The notes beneath the pieces were generated by a model, which did no database searches, was not told where the DNA came from, and saw only the letters and a program-made list of their open reading frames with translations. Shown piece by piece: positions 1-9,341 of a stretch of 64,000 nt of DNA (positions within the stretch are counted from its first letter, which is position 1; the number at the start of each line of letters is the position of its first letter). Origin of the DNA: Nocardioides exalbidus (lineage in GTDB: Bacteria; Actinomycetota; Actinomycetes; Propionibacteriales; Nocardioidaceae); contig NZ_FNRT01000002.1 of assembly GCF_900105585.1 (NCBI RefSeq), positions 3,906,001-3,970,000 on the forward strand, written 5' to 3'. The position numbers and the translations under genes are program-made.

Positions 1-14
1 TGCTGGATGCTCAT
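1..14 (-). CDS. argD: Start of next arginine-operon gene, probably argD (partial)
   Basis: Only the first codons are inside the window: an ATG at 14..12 reading M-S-I-Q. It overlaps the argB stop by 4 bp (ATGA), the same junction that links argJ to argB and argC to argJ. Acetylornithine aminotransferase follows argB in most actinobacterial arg operons, so argD is the expected product, but nothing of the protein itself can be seen. Confidence 0.4.
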
Positions 15-979
15 GACCGGTCCTCCTTCGCGTAGGGCTTGCGCATCTTGGTCGTGGCGCCGGGAAGCACCTGCGTGCCGACGCCCTCGTCGGTGAAGAT
101 CTCGAGCAGCACGGCGTGCAGCTCGCGACCGTCGACGACGGTGGCGCGCGGGACTCCCCCGGTCACGGCCTCGTAGCAGGCCCGCATCTTCGGGACCATG
201 CCCGCGTCGAGGGTCGGCAGGAGCTCGCCGAGCGCCTCCGGGCTGATCTCCTGGATCAGGTCGTCGGAGTTGCCGTAGTCGCGGTAGAGGCCCTCGACGT
301 CGGTGAGGACCATGAGCTTCTCGGCGCCGAGCGCGACGGCGAGTGCTGCCGCCGCGGTGTCGGCGTTGACGTTGTGCACGAGCCCGTTGACGTCGGGCGC
401 GACCGAGCTGACGACCGGCACGCGACCGGCCTCGATCAGGTCGAGCACGGCCTCGGGACGCACCGTGGCGACCTCGCCGACGAGGCCGAGGTCGACCTCC
501 TCGCCGTCGACAACCGTGTTCGTGCGCTCCGCCGTGAACAGACCGGCGTCCTCGCCCGAGAGCCCGACGGCGAGGGCGCCGTGCTGGTTGATCAGGCCGA
601 CGAGCTCCCGCTGGACCTGGCCGACGAGCACCATCCGGACGACGTCCATCGCCTCGGGCGTGGTGACGCGCAGGCCGCCGCGGAACTCCGACTCGATGCC
701 GAGCTTGTCGAGCATCCGGGAGATCTGCGGACCGCCGCCGTGCACGACGACGGGCTTGAAGCCGGCGAACCGGAGGAACGCGATGTCCTCCGCGAAGGCG
801 ACCTTGAGCGCGTCGTCGATCATCGCGTTGCCGCCGTACTTCACCACGATCGTCTGGCCGTGGTAACGCTTGAGCCACGGCAGCGCGGCGGCGAGGGTGC
901 GGGCCTTCGCCGGGTCGGGGCGGCGCGGGTTGAGGTCGGTCTCGAGCTGGTCGGGACTGCTGCTGGTCATCTCGCTCAT
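11..979 (-). CDS. argB: Acetylglutamate kinase ArgB
   Basis: Cytoplasmic kinase that phosphorylates N-acetyl-L-glutamate, the second step of the acetylated arginine pathway. The 322-residue protein has the family's KYGGNAM motif near residue 55, the HGGGPQ glycine-rich motif for substrate and ATP binding about 25-30 residues later, and the C-terminal VDGR region. The ATG at 979 overlaps the argJ stop (ATGA), implying translational coupling. A second in-frame ATG at 970 is possible but lacks that overlap. It lies in a minus-strand operon argC-argJ-argB-(argD). Length is typical for the family once a short actinobacterial N-terminal extension is allowed for. Confidence 0.95.
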   Translation of the reverse strand: MSEMTSSSPDQLETDLNPRRPDPAKARTLAAALPWLKRYHGQTIVVKYGGNAMIDDALKVAFAEDIAFLRFAGFKPVVVHGGGPQISRMLDKLGIESEFRGGLRVTTPEAMDVVRMVLVGQVQRELVGLINQHGALAVGLSGEDAGLFTAERTNTVVDGEEVDLGLVGEVATVRPEAVLDLIEAGRVPVVSSVAPDVNGLVHNVNADTAAAALAVALGAEKLMVLTDVEGLYRDYGNSDDLIQEISPEALGELLPTLDAGMVPKMRACYEAVTGGVPRATVVDGRELHAVLLEIFTDEGVGTQVLPGATTKMRKPYAKEDRS

Positions 980-2127
980 GAGCTGTAGGCGCTGTTCTCG
1001 TGGACGTAGGCGTGGGTCAGGTCGTTGGTCCAGACGGTCGCGCGGGCGTCGCCGGACTTGAGGTCGATGGTGACGGTGACCTCGCGACCGGTGAGGTCGA
1101 CCGTCGACGGGTCCTCCGCGGGGGTCGACTGCCGGCAGACCCAGACGCCGTTCATCGCGACGTCGAGGTCGGCGGGGTCGAACTGTGCCTGCGTGGTGCC
1201 GATCGAGGCGAGGACGCGGCCCCAGTTGGGGTCGTTGCCGAAGATCGCGGCCTTGAAGAGGTTGCTCCGGGCGACGCTGCGGCCCACCTCGACGGCCTCG
1301 TCCTCGCTCGCGGCGTGCAGGGTGGTGATGGCGATCTCGTGGTCGGCGCCCTCGGCGTCCTTGAGCAGCTGCATCGCGAGCTCGGTGCACGCCTGGGTGA
1401 GGGCGGCGGTGAAGTCCTCCGGCGTCGGGGTGATCCCGCTGGCACCGCTGGCCAGGACGGTGACGGTGTCGTTGGTGGACATGCACCCGTCGGAGTCCAG
1501 CCGGTCGAAGCTCACCCGGGTGGCGGTGCGGAGCGCGGCGTCGAGGTCGGCGGCAGGGACGACGGCGTCGGTGGTGATGACGACGAGCATCGTGGCGAGC
1601 TGGGGCGCGAGCATCCCCGCACCCTTGGCCATGCCGCCGATCGACCAGCCGGCGCCCTCGACGACGACGTTCTTGCTCACCGAGTCGGTGGTCATGATCG
1701 CCTCGGCCGCGCTCGGGCCGCCGTCGTGCGCGAGACCGGCAGTGGCCGCCTCGACGCCGGCGAGGAGGTCGTCGCGGTCGTTGGCGAGTCCGATCAGGCC
1801 GGTCGAGCAGACGACGACGTCGATCGCCCCGATGCCGAGGCCCTCGGCCACCTTCTCCGCCACGGCGTGCGTGGTCTGGAAGCCCTCCGGGCCGGTGTAG
1901 CAGTTGGCGCCGCCGGAGTTGAGGACGACGGCCTTGACCGTGCCGTCCTTGACGACCTCCTGGCTCCACAGGACCGGGTTGGCCTTGCAGCGGTTGGCGG
2001 TGAAGACGGTGGCCGAGTCGAACGTGGGGCCCTGGTTGACGACGAGGGCGAGGTCCTTGGCGCCGGTGGACTTGAGTCCGGCCGCGACGCCGGCGGCGGT
2101 GAAGCCGCTGGGGTGGGTGACGCTCAT
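976..2127 (-). CDS. argJ: Bifunctional ornithine acetyltransferase/N-acetylglutamate synthase ArgJ
   Basis: Transfers the acetyl group from N-acetylornithine to glutamate, recycling acetyl in arginine synthesis. The 383-residue protein shows the SGGANCYTG region near residue 71, the CSTGLIG motif near 107, and the autocleavage site in the ATML motif, where Thr179 would become the N-terminal nucleophile of the beta chain. The C-terminal NDLTHAYVHENSAYSS ending is characteristic of the family. The ATG at 2127 overlaps the argC stop by 4 bp (ATGA), and its own TGA overlaps the argB start. Whether it is bifunctional or only the acetyltransferase (monofunctional OAT) cannot be told from sequence. 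Confidence 0.95.
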   Translation of the reverse strand: MSVTHPSGFTAAGVAAGLKSTGAKDLALVVNQGPTFDSATVFTANRCKANPVLWSQEVVKDGTVKAVVLNSGGANCYTGPEGFQTTHAVAEKVAEGLGIGAIDVVVCSTGLIGLANDRDDLLAGVEAATAGLAHDGGPSAAEAIMTTDSVSKNVVVEGAGWSIGGMAKGAGMLAPQLATMLVVITTDAVVPAADLDAALRTATRVSFDRLDSDGCMSTNDTVTVLASGASGITPTPEDFTAALTQACTELAMQLLKDAEGADHEIAITTLHAASEDEAVEVGRSVARSNLFKAAIFGNDPNWGRVLASIGTTQAQFDPADLDVAMNGVWVCRQSTPAEDPSTVDLTGREVTVTIDLKSGDARATVWTNDLTHAYVHENSAYSS

Positions 2128-3151
2128 GGTGCGATTCCGATCGTGGAGAGCCCGGTGGCCTCGTCGAGGCCCAGGGCGAGGTTCATGCACTGGACGGCGG
2201 CGCCGGCGGTGCCCTTGGCCAGGTTGTCGACCACGGCCACCGCCACGAGTCGTCGTACGCGCTCGTCGACGGCGACCTGCACCTGGACGGCGTTGGAGCC
2301 GAGCACGGACTGGGTCTGGGGCCACTGGCCCTCGGGGAGCAGGTGCACGAACGTCTCGTCGGCGAAGGCCGTCGCGTAGGCGCTCCGGACGTCCTCGTCG
2401 GTGACGCCGCCGAGGAGCGGCGCCTGGACCGTGGCGAGGATGCCCCGGGACATCGGGACGAGGAGCGGCGTGAAGCCGACCCTGACCGGCGAGCCGACGA
2501 CGCCGCTGAGGTTCTGCACGATCTCGGGGGTGTGCCGGTGGGTGCCACCGACTCCGTAGGCGCTGGCGTTGCCCATCACCTCGCTGCCGAGCAGCTGCGG
2601 CTTGGCTGCCTTGCCGGCGCCACTGGTGCCGGAGGCCGCGACGACCGTGACGTCGGGCTCGACCAGGCCCGCGGCGATCGCCGGGAAGGCCGCCAGCGTG
2701 GACACGGTCGGGTAGCACCCCGGCACGGCGATCCGGCGCGCGCCGCGCAGCAGGTCGCGCTGGCCGGGAAGCTCGGGCAGGCCGTAGGGCCAGGAGCCCG
2801 CGTGCTCGCCGCCGTAGAAGGCCTGCCACTCCCCAGGGTCGGTGAGTCGGAAGTCGGCCCCGCAGTCGATGACGACCGTGTCGTCGCCGAGCGCCTGCGC
2901 GATGGCGGCGGACTGCCCGTGAGGCAGGCCGAGGAAGACGACGTCGTGGCCCGAGAGCGCCTCGACGGTGGTGTCCTCGAGGACCCGGTCGGCGAGCGGG
3001 AGGAGATGGGGCTGGAGCGCGCCGAGCTTCTCGCCCGCGTTGGAGCCCGCGGTCAGCGTGCCGATCTCGACGCCGGGGTGGCCGAGCAGGAGTCGGAGGA
3101 CCTCGCCCCCGCGTACCCACTGGCTCCGGCGACGGCTACTGATGCGGACAT
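2124..3151 (-). pseudogene. argC: N-acetyl-gamma-glutamyl-phosphate reductase ArgC, frameshifted as written
   Basis: NADPH-dependent reductase of the third arginine step. Most of the protein is intact in one frame (GGEVLRLLLGHPG, PGCYPTVST with the catalytic Cys, HRHTPEI), but the N-terminal nucleotide-binding motif VAVAGASGYAG lies in a different frame that starts at the ATG at 3151 (or 3157). The two frames join at a run of five C on the plus strand (3106-3110). One extra base there would restore GYAGGEVLRLL, the normal family sequence. Either the base is missing from the assembly (homopolymer error) or the gene is inactive and the strain needs arginine. The ATG at 3151 sits 7 nt after a TATAGT -10 element, suggesting a leaderless start. 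It heads the arg operon. Confidence 0.85.
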
Positions 3152-3190
3152 GTGCATGACTATACAGAGGTCTGCATGTCGTGTCGCATC
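3149..3190 (-). promoter_or_regulatory. arg operon promoter with ARG-box-like operator
   Basis: On the minus strand a TATAGT -10 element (3164..3159) ends 7 nt before the argC ATG at 3151. The 14-mer TGCATGACTATACA at 3153-3166 (plus strand) is an imperfect palindrome resembling ArgR boxes, and a second TGCAT occurs 20 bp away at 3173-3177, about the spacing of paired ARG boxes. ArgR control is inferred; no argR gene is in the window. Confidence 0.5.
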
Positions 3191-3242
3191 CGGGGGCGAT
3201 AACCGCAGGCGTGTCGTGGGTCCGCTCCCCTACGGTGCAGGA

Positions 3243-4046
3243 GTGACCCGTCTTCCTGCCGACGACTATCGCACGCACCTCCGCTCGGAGTCCCTCCGGT
3301 TCCGCGAGGTGATGGCCGGCTGCGATCCGGCCGCACGCGTCCCGGCGTGCCCGGACTGGGACGCCTCCGACCTGCTCTGGCACCTCGCCACCGTGCAGCG
3401 TTGGTGGGCCACCGTGCTCGCCGCACGTCCGGCGCAGCCCGAGGACGTCCCGCCGCCTCGGCCCTCGACCTACGACGGGCTGCTGGCGGCCTTCGACGAG
3501 TGGTCGGCCGCGCTGTCGGCCGTGCTCGACGAGGCGGACCCTCGCGAGGAGGCCTGGAACTGGTCGAGCGACCACACGGTCGGCTTCGTCCTGCGGCGCC
3601 AGGCGCACGAGGCGCTCGTGCACCGGGTGGACGCCGAGCAGGCTGCCGGTCTCGGCTCGGCCCTGGACCCGGTGCTCGCCTCCGACGGTGTGCACGAGTG
3701 CCTCGACGTGATGTACGGCGGGTGCCCGCCGTGGGGGCGCTGGGCGCCCGGCGAGGACCTGGTCCGTGTCGACGTGACCGACACGGGGACGTCGTACTGG
3801 GTCCGCTTCGGGCTGTTCTCCGGCACGGATCCCGAGAGTGGGACGACCTACGCCGACGAGGAGGACTTCCACGTCGTGGAGGCACCCGGCGGCGAGGACG
3901 CGGAGCCCGACGTCGTCGTCGACGGCACCGCTGAGTCCCTCGACCTGTGGCTGTGGAGCCGGGGCGACGACGGCGACATCTCGGTCGCCGGTGACCCCGG
4001 CGTGCTGGCGCGGTTCCGGGCGATCGTCGCCTCGCCGATCAACTGA
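3243..4046 (+). CDS. Maleylpyruvate isomerase N-terminal/DinB-fold family protein
   Basis: A 267-residue protein of the actinobacterial TIGR03083-like family, with an N-terminal DinB/mycothiol-dependent maleylpyruvate isomerase domain. The motif VPACPDWDASDLLWHLATVQRW (about residues 35-56) is diagnostic, and a His in QAHEALVHRVDAE (about 122-134) supplies a likely metal ligand. The C-terminal half resembles the small sterol-carrier-like domain found in these proteins. Many members are mycothiol-dependent or of unknown function; the substrate cannot be inferred. The GTG at 3243 lies 6 nt after a TACGGT -10 element (3231-3236), so the mRNA may be leaderless. It is divergent from argC. Confidence 0.75.
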   Translation: MTRLPADDYRTHLRSESLRFREVMAGCDPAARVPACPDWDASDLLWHLATVQRWWATVLAARPAQPEDVPPPRPSTYDGLLAAFDEWSAALSAVLDEADPREEAWNWSSDHTVGFVLRRQAHEALVHRVDAEQAAGLGSALDPVLASDGVHECLDVMYGGCPPWGRWAPGEDLVRVDVTDTGTSYWVRFGLFSGTDPESGTTYADEEDFHVVEAPGGEDAEPDVVVDGTAESLDLWLWSRGDDGDISVAGDPGVLARFRAIVASPIN

Positions 4047-4117
4047 TCGACAACCTTCGGGGCCGCTCGTGCGTCTCCCGAGGCGTACGCACCGCGCCCG
4101 TCTCGGAGGTCACCTGC

Positions 4118-5560
4118 ATGAAGCCCGGACCAGTCGCCCTCGCCCTGTCCGCCTTCGCACTCGCCGCGCTGGTCCAGGTGGCCCCGGCGAGCGCCGAACC
4201 AGCCACCTGCCAGGGGATGCCGGTGACCACCCAGGGCGACACCGGCACCGACGGTGACGACGTCATGGTCGTGGGGCCGGGCCAGAAGTCCGTGACCACC
4301 GGCGCCGGCGACGACATCGTGTGCATCCGACTCACCGAGGATGACGACGTCAAGCGATACCTCTTCCTCGACACCGGTCCTGGTGACGACGCCGTCCGCA
4401 ACGAGACGACGTCCAGCCCCCGGGGCGTGACCGTGATGCTCGGTGCCGGAGCCGACACGTTCGTGGGCAGCGACTCGGACGAGACGGTCTATGCCGGACC
4501 GGGACTCAGCGGTGGCACCAGCGACACGGAGATCGACGTGATCGACGCGGGCGGCGGTGATGACTACGTGGCCACCGGCTCGGAGGCGTCGGGCGCGACG
4601 AATCCCGACGTCGTCGCCACTGGACCCGGCGACGACCGGGTCGAGTGGGCGGGGCAGCAGGTCACGGGCTCACTGGACCTCGGTGACGGCAGCAACTACC
4701 TGACCCTGGCCGAGGGCTGGGTGGGCGACGTCGCGATCGATGCCCCGAGCGCGACCGTCACGGCAGCGGGCACCACCGTGCTGCGCTGGTCCGGCCACGT
4801 GGCCGACTACCAGCTGAGGTTTCCGAACCTGCGGACGTCCTTCGTCGGCACGGACGCGGACGAGAGGGTCACCTACTGGCCCGAGGTCCGGACGGACGAC
4901 GGCAGCAGCAGCGTGCCCCTCGACCCCGACCGGCGACTGGAGGTCGACCTGCGGGGCGGGGACGACCGACTGGACCTGTGGGAATCGGCGAGCGGGTCCA
5001 TGACCGGCGGCGCTGGGCGCGACATGCTGCACGGCGGTGGCTGGTGCCGCGCCTCGAAGGTCCGGCTCGGATCCACCTACGACTGCGAGGTAGGTCGGGG
5101 CGCGACCGTCCACTTCTCCTCGACGATCGACGCCTGGGAGAAGGCTGTCGTGCTGGCCGACGAGGTCGACGTGGTCGGCACCAGCGGCCCCGACGTGATC
5201 AAGGTCGGCGGCCAGACCCGGGTCCGCCTCGACGGGCGCGGAGGTGACGACGTCCTGACCACCATCGGGTCGGCGGGCGCCGGCCGCAACCCGCGACCTG
5301 CGGTGGTCCGAGGAGGCGCCGGCGACGACGAGCTCCGCGGGGGTCACCTCGCCGACCGGCTCGTGGGCGGGCCGGGTGCCGACCTGGTCCGAGGCAACGG
5401 GGGCGACGACGTCGTGCTGGGCGGCGCCGGTCGCGACCGCATGTTCGGCGGCAAGGGAGATGACACATTGCTGGGCGGACCCGGGCGGGACCGGGCCGAT
5501 GGCCAGAAGGGCCGGGATCGCTGCGTTGCCGAGATCCTGCATTCCTGCGAACGGCGCTGA
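4118..5560 (+). CDS. Secreted RTX-like calcium-binding repeat protein
   Basis: A 480-residue exported protein. A Sec signal peptide (residues 1-26, MKPGPVAL then a hydrophobic stretch ending APASA) is followed by scattered G-D-D repeat units. Near the C-terminus (about 395-470) there are at least four adjacent nonapeptide RTX repeats of the form GGxGxDxxx (GGAGDDELR, GGPGADLVR, GGAGRDRMF, GGKGDDTLL). Such repeats bind calcium in a beta-roll. The protein ends with two Cys (C-V-A-E-I-L-H-S-C), and other Cys pairs occur earlier (TCQ, GGWCRAS, YDCEVG). No enzymatic domain is visible. SD GGAGG lies 8 nt before the ATG. The cellular role is unknown; surface or matrix protein is a guess. Confidence 0.75.
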   Translation: MKPGPVALALSAFALAALVQVAPASAEPATCQGMPVTTQGDTGTDGDDVMVVGPGQKSVTTGAGDDIVCIRLTEDDDVKRYLFLDTGPGDDAVRNETTSSPRGVTVMLGAGADTFVGSDSDETVYAGPGLSGGTSDTEIDVIDAGGGDDYVATGSEASGATNPDVVATGPGDDRVEWAGQQVTGSLDLGDGSNYLTLAEGWVGDVAIDAPSATVTAAGTTVLRWSGHVADYQLRFPNLRTSFVGTDADERVTYWPEVRTDDGSSSVPLDPDRRLEVDLRGGDDRLDLWESASGSMTGGAGRDMLHGGGWCRASKVRLGSTYDCEVGRGATVHFSSTIDAWEKAVVLADEVDVVGTSGPDVIKVGGQTRVRLDGRGGDDVLTTIGSAGAGRNPRPAVVRGGAGDDELRGGHLADRLVGGPGADLVRGNGGDDVVLGGAGRDRMFGGKGDDTLLGGPGRDRADGQKGRDRCVAEILHSCERR

Positions 5561-5577
5561 CCTGCGACAACATGCGG

Positions 5578-5614
5578 ACTGGCCCGTGAGTCTCCTGGAG
5601 ACTCACGGGCCAGT
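5578..5614. terminator. Bidirectional hairpin terminator
   Basis: A perfect 18-bp inverted repeat (5578-5595 with 5597-5614) around a single central base, lying between the convergent RTX gene and pheT. There is no clear T-run on either side, so it probably acts as a strong structural stop for both strands. Confidence 0.75.
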
Positions 5615-5635
5615 GTCGCGTCGGGCGGGTGCCGC

Positions 5636-8122
5636 TCAGGCGCGCTGCACGGCTCCCGTGCGCTCGGCCGCTCGGGCGACGGCAGCATCGCGCGCGGCGG
5701 CCGACTCACCCTCCTTGAGCGTGCGGTCGGCGGCGCGGAAGCGCAGGGCGTAGGCCAGGGACTTCTTGCCGTCGCCCACCTGCTCGCCCGTGAAGAGGTC
5801 GAACAGCCGGATCGACTCGAGCAGCTCGCCGGCGCCCTCGCGCAGCGCCGACTCCACGTCGGCAGCCGGGACCGAGTCGTCGACGACGAGGGCGACGTCC
5901 TCCTTGGCGACCGGGTACGACGAGAAGGTCGGCGCCTGGCGCAGGTGGACCGCCTTCTCGATGAGCAGGTCGAGGTCGACCTCGGCGGCGACCGTGCGCT
6001 TCGGGAGGCCGAAGGCCTGGCAGACGGTCGGGTGCACCTCGCCGGCGTGGCCGACCACCTCGCCGTCGACGGAGAGCTCGGCGCAGCGACCGGGGTGCCA
6101 CGGGGCCACCTCGGCCGAGGTCGCAGTCACCTCGAGACCGAGCGCGTCAGCGACCGAGCGGACGGCGTCGACCGCGTCGGCCCAGGTGGTCGGACGCGCG
6201 TCGCCCCACCAGCCGTCGGTGGCGGCGTCGCCCGCGGCCACGAGCGCGAGGTGCAGCGGCTGCGCGGGCAACGCCGCGTCGAGCGCCGCGAACTCGGCCT
6301 CGGTCGGGCGCCGGTCGACCGGGAGGATCGCGGCCGCGCCGGAGTCGCGCGGCAGGGTGACCGTGGCGGTCTCGAAGATCGCCACGTCGGCGTTGCCGTG
6401 CCCGACGTTCTTGCCGGCCGTGCGGAGCAGGCCGGGCAGCAGCGTCGTGGTCATGAACCCGGCCTCGGCGCTGAGCGGGTTCGACAGCCGGAGGAGGTCA
6501 CGGCGCGGATCCTCGGCGGGCAGGCCGAGGTCGTCGAGGTCGGTCTCCCCCACGAACGGGAAGTTCACGACCTCCACGAAGCCGTCGCCGGCCATGGTGC
6601 GACCGATGCGTCGGCGCAGCTGCTGGGCGCGGGTGAGCCCGCGACCGGACGGCGGCGTCGGCAGGACCGAGGGGACCCGGTCGTAGCCGACGAGCCGGAT
6701 GACCTCCTCGGAGAAGTCCTGCGCGTCGGTGAGGTCGGGTCGCCACGGCGGCGGGGTGACGGTCAGGGTGCCCGAGCCCTCCACGACGCAACCGACCGCG
6801 CGGAGCGCCTCGATGCTGCGCTCCTCGGAGATCGGCATGCCGGACACCCGCTCGGCGAGGTGACCGGGCACGTCGACCACGGGCATGGCGGGCGGGGTGC
6901 CCACCACGGTGACTCCGGGGTCGGCCTGTCCGCCGCCGTGCTCCACCAGCAGCTCGACGACCCGGTCGGCGGCCGCCTCGCAGATCGTCGGGTCGACCCC
7001 GCGCTCGTTGCGCTTGCCGGCCTCGGAGGTGATCTTGTGCCGTCGCCCGGTGCGGAACATCGAGACCGCGTCCCAGTGGGCGGACTCGACGAGGATCGAG
7101 GTCGTGGACCCTGACATCTCCGTGGTCTCGCCGCCCATGACGCCACCCAGGCCGATGATGCCGGAGTCGTCGGTGACGACGAGGTCGGCGGCGTCGAGCG
7201 TGCGCAACGTGTTGTCGAGGGTCGTCAGCGTCTCGCCGTCGCGCGCACGTCGTACGACGATCGCGCCCTGCAGCTTGTCGGCGTCGTAGCCGTGGATGGG
7301 CCGACCGGTCTCGAGCATGACGTAGTTGGTGACGTCGACCGCGAGCGAGATCGGGCGCATCCCGGCGGCGGTGATCCGCTGGACCATGAAGTCCGGCGTG
7401 GAGGCGGTCGGGTCGAAGCCGGTGACCTTGCGAGCCACGAAGACCGGGCAGCCGGCGGCGTCCTCGACGACGACCGGGTGGCCGACGGCGTTGGCGGCAG
7501 GCGTGTCGCGGATCGCGGGGTCGCGAAGGTTGCTGGCTCCGTCGACCGACACCAGCACCTCCCGGGCGATGCCCCGCAGCGAGAGCGCGTAGGCGCGGTC
7601 GGGGTTGATCTCGAACTCGATGGTCTCCTCGTCGAGGCCGAGGACGGGACGGACGTCCTGACCGGGCGTGCCGGCGTCCGCGGGCAGCACGATGATGCCG
7701 TCGTGGTCGTCGCCGAGGCCGAGCTCGCGCGCTGAGCAGATCATGCCCGCGGACATGTGCCCGTAGGTCTTGCGCGCACCGATCTCGAAGCCGCCGGGCA
7801 GCACACCGCCGGGCAGCACCGTGACCACGAGGTCACCGGGCGCGAAGTTGTGCGCTCCGCAGACGATCCCCTGCGGCTCGCCGGTGCCGTTGGCGTCGCC
7901 GACGTCGACGGTGCACCAGTTGATCGTCTTGCCGTTCTTCTGCGGCTCGGGCTCCATCGTCAGCACGCGGCCGATCACCAGCGGACCGGTGATGTCACGG
8001 CCGGGGCTGACGATCGCCTCGAGCTTGAGGCCGGTCAGCGTCAGCCGGGCGGTGAGGTCGTCGGTCGTCGTGCCGGCGGGTACGTCGACGTGGTCGAGGA
8101 TCCAGGACTTGAGGGCTTTCAT
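5636..8122 (-). CDS. pheT: Phenylalanine--tRNA ligase beta subunit
   Basis: Beta subunit of the alpha2-beta2 PheRS, contributing tRNA binding and editing. At 828 residues it is the usual bacterial length. In order: N-terminal region MKALKSWILDHVDVP, a tRNA-binding OB domain (about 40-155, with GIVCGAHNFAPGD), the B3/B4 editing domain (about 200-370), the B5 domain (about 400-480), a catalytic-like core, and a C-terminal ferredoxin-like anticodon-binding domain (about 735-825, ATFSSYPVAKEDVALVVDD). It lies 18 bp downstream of pheS on the same strand. Confidence 0.97.
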   Translation of the reverse strand: MKALKSWILDHVDVPAGTTTDDLTARLTLTGLKLEAIVSPGRDITGPLVIGRVLTMEPEPQKNGKTINWCTVDVGDANGTGEPQGIVCGAHNFAPGDLVVTVLPGGVLPGGFEIGARKTYGHMSAGMICSARELGLGDDHDGIIVLPADAGTPGQDVRPVLGLDEETIEFEINPDRAYALSLRGIAREVLVSVDGASNLRDPAIRDTPAANAVGHPVVVEDAAGCPVFVARKVTGFDPTASTPDFMVQRITAAGMRPISLAVDVTNYVMLETGRPIHGYDADKLQGAIVVRRARDGETLTTLDNTLRTLDAADLVVTDDSGIIGLGGVMGGETTEMSGSTTSILVESAHWDAVSMFRTGRRHKITSEAGKRNERGVDPTICEAAADRVVELLVEHGGGQADPGVTVVGTPPAMPVVDVPGHLAERVSGMPISEERSIEALRAVGCVVEGSGTLTVTPPPWRPDLTDAQDFSEEVIRLVGYDRVPSVLPTPPSGRGLTRAQQLRRRIGRTMAGDGFVEVVNFPFVGETDLDDLGLPAEDPRRDLLRLSNPLSAEAGFMTTTLLPGLLRTAGKNVGHGNADVAIFETATVTLPRDSGAAAILPVDRRPTEAEFAALDAALPAQPLHLALVAAGDAATDGWWGDARPTTWADAVDAVRSVADALGLEVTATSAEVAPWHPGRCAELSVDGEVVGHAGEVHPTVCQAFGLPKRTVAAEVDLDLLIEKAVHLRQAPTFSSYPVAKEDVALVVDDSVPAADVESALREGAGELLESIRLFDLFTGEQVGDGKKSLAYALRFRAADRTLKEGESAAARDAAVARAAERTGAVQRA

Positions 8123-8140
8123 GGCTCAGATCTCTCCCAC

Positions 8141-9238
8141 TCAGATTTCACTGCCGAAGGAGCTGGAGAACCGCACGTCCCCCTCGAACAGAGGACGCAG
8201 GTCCTCGAGGTTGTGTCGGAACATGAACGACCGGTCGATGCCCATGCCGAAGGCGAAGCCGCTGTAGACCTCGGGGTCGACGCCGCAGGCAACCAGGACG
8301 CGCGGGTTGACCACGCCGCAGCCGCCCCACTCGATCCAGCCCTCGCCACGGCAGGTGCGGCACGACTCGGGGTCGACGTTGCGGCACACGAAGCAGAGCA
8401 CGTCGACCTCGGCGGACGGCTCGGTGAAGGGGAAGTAGGACGGGCGGAACCGCGTGCTGATGCCGTCACCGAACAGCTGCGAGGCGAAGTGGTCGAGCGT
8501 GCCCTTGAGGTGGGCCATGGTGATGCCCTCGTCGACCACGAGCCCCTCGACCTGGTGGAACATCGGCGAGTGCGTGGCGTCGTACTCGTCCGTGCGGAAC
8601 ACACGACCGGGGCACACGACGTAGATCGGGGGCTTGCGGGTCAGCATGGTGCGCGCCTGGACCGGCGAGGTCTGGGTGCGCAGCACGACGTGGTGGTCGG
8701 CCGGCTCGGTCCAGAAGGTGTCCTGCATCGTGCGGGCCGGGTGGTCGGGGCCCAGGTTGAGCGCGTCGAAGTTGAGCCACTCGGCCTCGACGACCGGGCC
8801 CTCGGCGACCTCGTAGCCCATGGCCACGAAGAGGTCGGCGATCAGCTCCGACTGCAGCGTCAGCGGGTGGCGGCTGCCGCGGCGACGGCGGGTGGTCGGC
8901 AGGGAGACGTCGACCGTCTCCTCGACGAGCATCCGCTCCTCGTGCTCGGCCTCGAGCACGGCCTGACGGGCGGCGAGCGCCTGGTTGATCGCCCCGCGGG
9001 CCTGGCCGATGCGCTGGCCGGCCTCCTTGCGGGCCTGGGGCGGGAGGGCGCCGATCTCGCGGTTCGCGAGGGCGATCGGCGACCGGTCTCCTGCGTGGTC
9101 GAGGCGGACCTGCTTGAGCGCGTCGAGGTCGGTGGCGGCGGCGATCGCGGCGAGCGCCGCCTCACGCATCTCCTCGACCTGCTCGGACTTGAGCGGGGTC
9201 ACTTCGACAGGGTCGTAGTCGGTGTTGGGGCCGGACAT
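8141..9238 (-). CDS. pheS: Phenylalanine--tRNA ligase alpha subunit
   Basis: Catalytic subunit of PheRS, a class II aminoacyl-tRNA synthetase. The 365-residue protein has an N-terminal coiled-coil (about 20-110) followed by class II motifs: motif 2 around FRTDEYDATHSPMFHQVEG and motif 3 in the C-terminal GFAFGMGIDRSFMFRHNLEDLR. A CxxC-like cluster (CFVCRNVDPESCRTCRGEG) sits in the catalytic domain, as in many actinobacterial PheS. SD GGAAAGGGAG precedes the ATG, and a TAGACT -10 candidate lies at 9280..9275. It is the first gene of pheST. Confidence 0.97.
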   Translation of the reverse strand: MSGPNTDYDPVEVTPLKSEQVEEMREAALAAIAAATDLDALKQVRLDHAGDRSPIALANREIGALPPQARKEAGQRIGQARGAINQALAARQAVLEAEHEERMLVEETVDVSLPTTRRRRGSRHPLTLQSELIADLFVAMGYEVAEGPVVEAEWLNFDALNLGPDHPARTMQDTFWTEPADHHVVLRTQTSPVQARTMLTRKPPIYVVCPGRVFRTDEYDATHSPMFHQVEGLVVDEGITMAHLKGTLDHFASQLFGDGISTRFRPSYFPFTEPSAEVDVLCFVCRNVDPESCRTCRGEGWIEWGGCGVVNPRVLVACGVDPEVYSGFAFGMGIDRSFMFRHNLEDLRPLFEGDVRFSSSFGSEI

Positions 9239-9341
9239 GGCTCCCTTTCCAGCGGTGGCATGACGTCGCCGCAGAGTCTAGAAGTGGATGAGCGTCGGGT
9301 CGGACGGGGACTCCCCGGACCCGGTGACGTCAGCTGCCCGT

